Source: DASPSM01 sp963800135 (lineage in GTDB: Bacteria; Planctomycetota; Planctomycetia; Planctomycetales; Planctomycetaceae). From it: a stretch of 64,000 nucleotides of DNA. This document shows, in pieces, positions 57,747 through 64,000 of the stretch; position 1 is the stretch's first letter, and each line of letters starts with the position of its first letter. The stretch spans positions 248,001 to 312,000 of the forward strand of contig CAWCZR010000003.1 of assembly GCA_963800135.1 (NCBI GenBank), written 5' to 3'. The notes under the pieces are model-generated. The model was not told the DNA's origin. It searched no databases and saw nothing but the letters and a program-made list of their open reading frames with translations. The position numbers and the translations under genes were made by a program.

Positions 57747-60700
57747 ATGCCGCCGCCGACGCCCGAGGCGCTGTCTCGCGGAATTGGCCTTGTTCGCCGC
57801 CGGGCTCGGTCGACCCTCGTGGCCTCGGGCGCCGCCTGGCTCGTGATTACGGTCGGCGGGCTGATCGTGGCTGCATCGCTACTCGATCGGTCGGTGCATG
57901 TCGATTCGCCCCTCGCGCGGCTCGGTCTGTTGGCGATCATTCTGGGTACCGCCTCGCTCATTTGCTGGCGGTATCTGGTTTCACCCTTCGTCTTCCCGAT
58001 TTCGGATGCCGCGCTGGCGATGAAGATCGAAGCGCGGTTCCCCCGTTTTCGCGAGGGGCTCGCCAGCTCGCTGCAGTTCATGAACGCGGGCTGCGATCCG
58101 GCTCTCGGCTCTCCGGATTTGCAGCGGCAGGCAATCGCCGAGACGGTCGACGTCGCCCGCTCGATCGACATGACCGACGCTGTGCCGCTAGCCCCCGCGC
58201 GACCCGTGCTGGTTTCAGCGGCCGGTGTGCTGCTGGTGGCCGCCGTCTTAATCTGCCTCGCGCCGGCCGAAGCCCTGTTCGCGGCCGAACGGCTCTTCCT
58301 GCCGTATTCGGCCGGCTCGTGGCCGCGTCACACCAACCTGCTTTACCTGACGACGGAGTTTGCTCCGCTCGACCCGGAAACCGCCTCCCCCTTCAAAATC
58401 GTCCGCGGCCGCAAGCTCGATCTTTTGGTCGAGGACCGCAAAGGCCGCTTGCCCGATGACGTCTTTCTCGAGTATCGGCTCCCCGACGACTCCGAAGTGC
58501 GCGAGCCGTTGCGGCACGCATCGCTTCGCGACCCGTCCGGAATGTCGCATGACGTTTGCCTGTTGAGCCTGCCCGCCGATCGAGGTCCTGTCTGGTTCCG
58601 CGTGGTGGGCGGAGACGACGACAGTCTGCCCGAGTCCGAAATGCAGGTCGTGCTGCCGCCGATCGTCGAACGTCTGGAAGTCGTGCTCACGCCGCCGGCC
58701 TACACAACGCGGCCGGTCGAAACGCTGGCGCCCGGCGACGGCAAGGTGCGGGGCACCGTCGGCACGAAGGTCACGTTTCGCGCCCGCGCGAGCAAGCCGC
58801 TCGCCACTGCAACGCTGCGGGTGAAGGACAAGCCGGCCGGCACGATCGCCATCTCGGGCGACGCGCGGGAATTTCACGGCGGCTTCGTGATCGCCGAGCC
58901 GGGGGCGTACGGCTACTCGTTTCAGCTCAAGGACACCGAGGGGATCGAGAACCCCGAGGCGCCGCGCTACGAAATCGAAGCGGCCGCCGACGTCGTGCCG
59001 GACGTGACCATCGATCAGCCGGCGGCCGACGCCACCGTCACCGCGGTCGCCCAGTTGCCCGTCACCGCCACGGCGAAGGACGACCTGGGCCTGCGCGACA
59101 TGCGACTGCGCTTTCGCTTGGGTGACTCGTCGACAACGCCCGAAGCCACGATCCCGATGGCCTTCGACCTCCCGAGGCTGCAGCATCACCGCGTCTCGCT
59201 CGTTTGGAATCTGCGGGAGCTGCCCTTGAGCGACGGGATGCGGATCGCCCTGCATGCCGAGGCGACCGACTGGTTCGACCTGGGTCCGCCGCACGTCGGT
59301 AAGAGCCCCGTCCGCACGCTGATCGTCGTCTCGGCCCCGCAGAAGGAGGCGGAGATCGTCGCGCGGCAGTCCGACGTGCTCCGCATTCTGGAGCGGGCCG
59401 AACAGGTCGAGTCGCGGAGCCGCGCAGACGGACGACCTGGTGGTGCAGGTGGAAAAGACGAGCCGGCTCAAGCCCACCGATCTCGACATTTTGAAACGCG
59501 TGCAGTCCGATCAGCGCGACGTCAGCGAGCTTTTGGCCCATCCGACCGAGGGGGCCGGCAGCCTGGTCCGCGATCTCTTGGCCGAAATGCGTCAAAACCA
59601 ACTGCCCGGCGGAGAGATTCAGAAGCGGCTCGAACGCTTCGAGCGCGAGCTGGCCGACTTGCGGGAATCCCACCTGGGTGCGCTCGACGACACACTGACG
59701 CGGGCGGTGAAAACTTCGGAACTATTACGCAGCGCTCCCGACGCGGCGACCGCCCGCGAGCAGGCGAAATCCCTAAAAACGGCCGCGCACGAACAGGGAG
59801 TCGTCCTGGAATCGGTCCGCAGCATGCTCGGAGAGCTGGCCCGCTGGCGCGACTGGCAGGGAGTGCACGACAGTCTCCGCGAACTGGTCGACTCGCAGGA
59901 AAAACTCAACGCCGACACGTCGGACGTTTCCCGCGGCACGGTCGCCAAACGGTTTGCCGAACTCACGCCGCAAGGTCAGGCCGATCTGGCGCGGCTCGCC
60001 GAGCGCCAGGCTCAGCTGGCCGACCAGGTCGCCCACCTCAAGGGACGCCTGCGCGAAACGAGCGCCGGTTCCAAACAACCACAGGACAAACAGCCTTCCG
60101 ACAAACAAGCGCCGACTGCGGACGGCGATCCGCCCGCCAATGCCGAGGCAGCCGCCGATGCCGCGGCCGTGTTGAAGTCGCTCGAGCGGTCCGATCCCGA
60201 GGCGGCCATGCGCGACATCGGCGGCCAGCTGGCGGAAAACAACGTCGGCAAGGCCATGACCAACCAGCACCAGCTCCTCGACGAACTGAAAAAACTCGAC
60301 AATCGGTTGTCCCAGCGGCCCGAAGGGAATTTGCGGTCGGCCGTCGCCAAGATGGAGCAGGCCGAACAGCAGATCGATGCCTTGCGCAAAAAACAGGAAG
60401 AACTCCGCAAACAAACGCAGCAGTTGAGCGCCGACAAAGCGAAGCAAACGCCGCCCGCGATCGAGAAGCTGCGGAAGGAGCAGGGGGGCCTTCGTGAAAA
60501 GGCGGAAGACGTCGCCCGCGAGTTGCGCCGCCTGGGCACGGAAGAATCGAGCGCGTCGGCCGGGCAAGCGGCCGAGCACATGGCGCAGGCCGAGCAGCAG
60601 CTCGAGCAGCGCCCGACCTCCGACACCTCGCACGAACAGGCTCAGGCAGTCGAGCAACTAAACCAGGCCCAAGCCGCTCTCAGTCGCGCCAAGCGCGAGG

Positions 60701-61431
60701 CGGCGTCGCAACTGGCCCAACAATCGGCGGTGAAGATCGCCGACGAAATCGCCGGCCTGGTCGCCCGTCAAAAGACGGTTCTGGACGAAACGAAACGCCT
60801 CGACGGCGAACGGGCCCAGCAGTCGCAGTGGACGCGGGGCCAGCTCCGCAGCGTGCAAACCATCGCGCAGCTCGAGCGGCAACTGCAGGACGAAACCAGC
60901 CGCATCGCCGATCGGCTCGCACCGGCCGAAGCCTACGTCTTCGTGGTGCGGCGCGGCGTCGAGGAGATTCAGGCGGCCGCCGATCGTCTCGGCCAACGTC
61001 AGACCGACGCCAAGACGGTCGCGCTGGAGAGCGAAGCCTGGTCGCGACTGCGAAACGTCGTCCAGGCCCTCAAGGCAGAAGCGAAATCACACCGCCCCGA
61101 ACAAGAATCGCAGGCGAATGAGAACCAGCAACAGGAACGCGCCGCCAAGCCGGACGGAGGCGTGCCCACTGTCGCGCAATTGCAACTGCTCAAGATCGTC
61201 CAACAGGACTTGCTCCGCCGCACGAGCGATCTCGACCGAGAGCGCGCGACGGCCACCCAGCGGAAAGACTCGGCGACGAACCCGGCCGGCGAGTCGGCCG
61301 ACGAGTTAGCACGTGTAACCCACGAGCAGGGCGAGCTGGCGTCGCTCATCGAACGGCTGGCCGCCCAGTTCTTCAGCAATCGCGACGGCGAGCACCAGAT
61401 CACGCCCCCCGCGCCGCGGAGCAAGCAATGA
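57747..61431 (+). CDS. DUF4175-like giant membrane protein (frame break near 59425)
   Basis: About 1227 aa after correction. The N-terminus has two TM helices (LVASGAAWLVITVGGLIVAA and LARLGLLAIILGTASLIC) and a third segment near 160-180. Then come beta-rich domains (about 200-540) and a very long Gln/Ala/Glu/Lys-rich coiled-coil C-terminal half (SAGSKQPQDKQPSDKQAPT, then QQIDALRKKQEELRKQTQQL). The break near 59425 in a CGCGC context fits one extra base; the coiled-coil frame then runs to 61431. ATG 57747 is chosen because CCAGGAG lies directly upstream. It overlaps the next gene by ATGA, so all three genes are probably one transcript. Confidence 0.72.
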
Positions 61432-62145
61432 CCGGGTCTGTCTCACGAGTGACGCTGTCTCGAATGATGCTGGCCGCGAGCGTGGGGCTCGCGATTGTCG
61501 GCGCCGGTCGGGCGATGGCCGGCCCCGAGAACAAGCCCGAGGAAGCTGCCGCGGCCCGCGGGTTCGGCGCCTCGGCCGCCAATCCCGTCACGCCGATCGT
61601 CAAGCAAATGAAGGCCGTCGAGACGCGGCTCAAGGGCGGAGATACCGGGCCCGACACGCGCGGCATCCAAGCGCAAGTGGTCCGCGATCTCGACAAACTG
61701 ATCGACGCCGCCTCCCGCCAGCAATCGCAGCCCAGCCGCGGCATGCAAAAGTCGCCGGGCGGCGGAAAGTCGCCTCGTGAAGGGGAAGACGGCTCACCTC
61801 AGCAACAGGGGTCCCCAAAACAGGGGCAGGGCAGCCAGCAGAGACAAAGGGGACGGGCCCACGGCGACGGCGGGTGGCTCACCCCCGAATCGCCGCGGTG
61901 GTCTCCGCAACCCCCGGGCCGTAGCGGCCAAATCATCCCGCACGGGCGATCGTACTCTCGTCCGCGAAGTTTGGGGTCATCTGCCGCCGGCAGTCCGCGA
62001 GCGCATGCGCGTCGACTTCAGCGAAACCGTGCTGCCGGCCTACGACGACCTGGTGCGACGCTATTTTGAGGCGCTATTGGAAGAGCCGTCGCCGCGAAAC
62101 GCACGCACGCCCGCGACCAGTCCGGCACCGCCGAGCGCCAAGTAA
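61428..62145 (+). CDS. exported protein, third gene of the VWA/DUF4175 operon (frame break near 61920)
   Basis: About 238 aa after correction. A signal peptide (RMMLAASVGLAIVGAGRAMA) is followed by a region with ANPVTPIVKQMKAVETRLKGG and QAQVVRDLDKLIDAASRQQ. A Gln/Gly/Ser-rich linker comes next. The C-terminal VREVWGHLPPAVRERM to PAYDDLVRRYFEALLEE motif is in another frame, typical of small secreted partners of DUF4175-like proteins. The frame change is somewhere in the low-complexity linker around 61900-61940, so the exact joint is uncertain. Its start overlaps the previous stop (ATGA). Confidence 0.65.
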
Positions 62146-62158
62146 GGGACGGCCGTTT

Positions 62159-63078
62159 TCACTTCCGCGAGCGGCGACCGGCCGACTTCAAAAACGTGAG
62201 CCACGCCGCGCCGAGCCAGCGCGTCAAATCCGAGGCGATGAGTCCCGGCTCGGAAAGCGCCTTCGCCGCCAGATCACCGGCGAGGCCGTGCAAGTAGACC
62301 CCTAGCTGAGCCGCCTCGAACGGGGCCATCTTTTGCCCCAAGAGGGCCGCGATCAGCCCGGTGAGCACGTCGCCGCAACCGCCCGTCGCCATGCCGCTGT
62401 TGCCCGTCGAATTCAGGGCCACCCGCCGGCCGTCGGTGATCAATGTGCGATGCCCTTTGAGCACCAGCACCAGTTTGTGCTCCGCGGCGAACTGGACCGA
62501 CAGCGCCTCGCGATTCTTTTCGACCTCGGGAATCTCCGCGGCGATCAAGCGGGCAAATTCGCCGGGGTGCGGCGTCAGCACCCGAGGCGGACCGGCCTCG
62601 CTCCGCCGGGCCCGGGCTTTGAGGGCGGCCGGATGAGCGGCGAGCAAGTTGAGCGCGTCGGCGTCAAAAACCCCGGGGCGGTCGACGCTCTCGAACAACC
62701 ATCGCACCAGGCCGGCCAGTTCGGGGGACTGTCCGAGGCCGGGCCCGACCGCGATCGTCGTTTGCGATGCCAGTGCCGATTCGAGCACCGGCCGGGCCGC
62801 CTGGCTGATTTTTCCGCCCGCGTCTTCAGGCAGCGGTAGCGTGAGCAAAGACGGCTCGATTCCCGCCACGATTGGCACGACGCCGGCGGCGGTGGCGACG
62901 GTCACCAACCCGGCGCCGCCCCGTAGCGCCGCCACGCCGGCAAGGCAAGCCGCGCCGCTCATACCACGGCTGCCCGCGACGACCATCACGCGCCCAAACG
63001 TCCCTTTGTTCGCATCTTCCGGCCGGTCCGGGGCGCAGCCAGCGATTTCACGCGTTGGAGCTTGGCAGATTTGTTCAT
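62159..63078 (-). CDS. nnrD: ADP/ATP-dependent NAD(P)H-hydrate dehydratase (frame break near 63025)
   Basis: About 306 aa after correction. It repairs NADHX/NADPHX by ATP- or ADP-dependent dehydration. The ribokinase-like fold shows KGTFGRVMVVAGSRGMSGAA, ALRGGAGLVTVA, IAVGPGLGQSPELAGLVRW, DADALNLLA, VLTPHPGEFARL, LVLKGHRTLITDG, and the catalytic-Asp motif NSGMATGGCGDVLTGLIAALLGQ. The first residues (MNKSAKLQRVKSLAAP from ATG 63078) are in another frame; one missing base near 63025 joins them to RPEDANKGTFGR. A GAAGG site precedes this start. No fused NnrE epimerase domain is present. Confidence 0.87.
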
Positions 63079-63605
63079 CGGGCCTTCAGCTCTGGATGAA
63101 TTTCTCGTGCGGTGAGTGCAGCGTTCGCGCGGCTTCAGAATCTTAGCGAAACATTTGGCCTACCAAGAGGCTGCGCCGCGCCGGCGGCGCCCGTCGAGCC
63201 TCCAATGCGCCGCTTCACGTCGACGCTCCCGCGCGGAAAACGGTGAAAACTCGGCCATTTTTGCCGAGAGTTTCCGTCTGGACACTAGAGGCCGCTTCGA
63301 CTAAAAATCCGCCCCTCAACTCTCCACCGAATTCAAGCCACCACTCTCTCGAAAATCATTCGTTTCCGTCGAACTGCTCGTTGCGTTTGCGACCGTTCGC
63401 CCTGCCGCGAGTGGCCGTTGTAACGTCTTAAGCGCTCTCACCTTGAGACGTGATCCTCGGCCCGCCCTCGTCTGACGACGTCGGCGCCTCGCGCTTCGCG
63501 CTCGAATCGCCGTCGTGGCGAGCCCGTCCGCCTCACTTCAGTCTCTCCTCGTTATCTCCACAGCGTCACTTCCTCAGCGTCGTCTCCTCACAGTCGGAAG
63601 CGGTC
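63079..63605. other. divergent intergenic region between nnrD and flhA
   Basis: 527 bases without a supported gene. A short stem CTCGGC-CATTTTT-GCCGAG lies at 63250-63268. No promoter pair could be fixed. Confidence 0.4.
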
Positions 63606-64000
63606 ATGGCTTCGCAAACCGAACTCGGTTTGCGCGGCGCGATTGCGCTCGCGTGCGTTGATCTTCCCGGTGCTGATCGTGGCATCGGTGCTGGTCCTCG
63701 TTGCGCCGCTGCCCCCCGTCGTGATGGACATGTTGCTCTCGTGCAACATCACGCTGTCCGTCGTGATCCTGCTGACGACCATCTACGTCGGTCGCCCGCT
63801 CGACTTCAGCGTCTTCCCCTCGATCTTGCTCGGGCACCACGCTCGCCCGGCTCGTGCTCAACGTCGCCTCGACACGTCTGATCCTCACCCGCGGTGCCGA
63901 GGACGGCACGGCGGCCGCGGGTCACGTGATCCAGGCCTTCGGCGAATTCGTCGCCGGCGGGCAGTTGTTCATCGGCTTTACGATCTTCGCGATCTTGATC
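63606..64000 (+). CDS. flhA: flagellar export apparatus protein FlhA, 5' part (two frame breaks)
   Basis: Truncated by the window edge. Across three frames the sequence is a clear FlhA N-terminus: the first TM stretch LIFPVLIVASVLVLVAP, then CNITLSVVILLTTIYVG, PLDFSVFPSILLG, TTLARLVLNVASTRLILTR and VIQAFGEFVAGGQLFIGFTI. FlhA is the inner-membrane core of the flagellar type III export gate. Breaks at about 63657 and 63833 (the second fits one extra G in GGGC) restore a single frame. It implies a motile stage, as in many planctomycetes. ATG 63606 is the first start in frame. Confidence 0.88.

Overview
The window is high-GC bacterial DNA with the gene content of a Planctomycetes genome, most likely the Pirellulales/Gemmatales side. 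The signs are a DUF1501 protein beside a PQQ-type beta-propeller, Tat-exported sugar isomerase-like proteins, a redoxin/cytochrome c/monooxygenase-like fusion, a DUF4175-type giant membrane protein, a kinase-STAND-FGE signalling giant, an H4MPT-linked C1 gene pair, LpxA and FlhA. The assignment is an inference from gene families; no rRNA or tRNA gene was seen. The window looks like ordinary chromosome: no integrase, transposase, phage module or CRISPR array was recognised.

Layout. 0.1-7.8 kb: a His-rich repeat protein, an SGNH hydrolase overlapping an aminotransferase, two DUF3467 genes, an LTXXQ/Spy-like periplasmic protein, an enoyl-CoA hydratase, a DUF1761 membrane protein and an RluA-family pseudouridine synthase. 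8.2-16.3 kb: a secreted esterase fused to a long unknown region, a 1 kb repeat-bearing gap, then a Ser/Thr kinase-STAND-TM-HEAT-FGE fusion. 16.5-22.5 kb: DUF1501, PQQ-like propeller, Gly/Cys-rich secreted protein and the redoxin/cytochrome/monooxygenase/EF-hand fusion. 23.2-25.2 kb: lpxA coupled to a fatty-acid desaturase, bracketed by two similar non-coding repeats. 25.4-32.2 kb: a leftward RND efflux operon in the order padR, permease, adaptor, TolC-like protein. 32.3-36.4 kb: a one-heme c-type protein, a DUF3472 protein, a small membrane protein and a TMTC-like glycosyltransferase broken by an amber codon. 36.4-40.5 kb: M16 peptidase and hemL. 40.6-45.2 kb: a sugar isomerase-like protein, an ATP-grasp/MfnF-like pair probably acting in methanofuran/H4MPT-linked C1 metabolism, a REP-like element, and a Gfo/Idh-like protein without the usual catalytic lysine. 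45.4-55.2 kb: a coiled-coil protein, ftsH, a DEAD-box helicase, a nuclease-fold-like unknown, a lipoprotein, mgtE and a radical SAM protein. 55.3-62.1 kb: a three-gene membrane operon (VWA-like, DUF4175-like, small secreted partner). 62.2-64 kb: nnrD and the 5' part of flhA.

A dominant technical feature is about twenty single-base frame changes inside otherwise well-conserved genes, mostly in G runs or GC repeats. Both insertions and deletions occur. This looks like uncorrected consensus error in an environmental or long-read assembly rather than gene decay. I annotate those genes as whole CDS and give the break position in each. The amber stop in the 34.7 kb glycosyltransferase is different, because it is a substitution.
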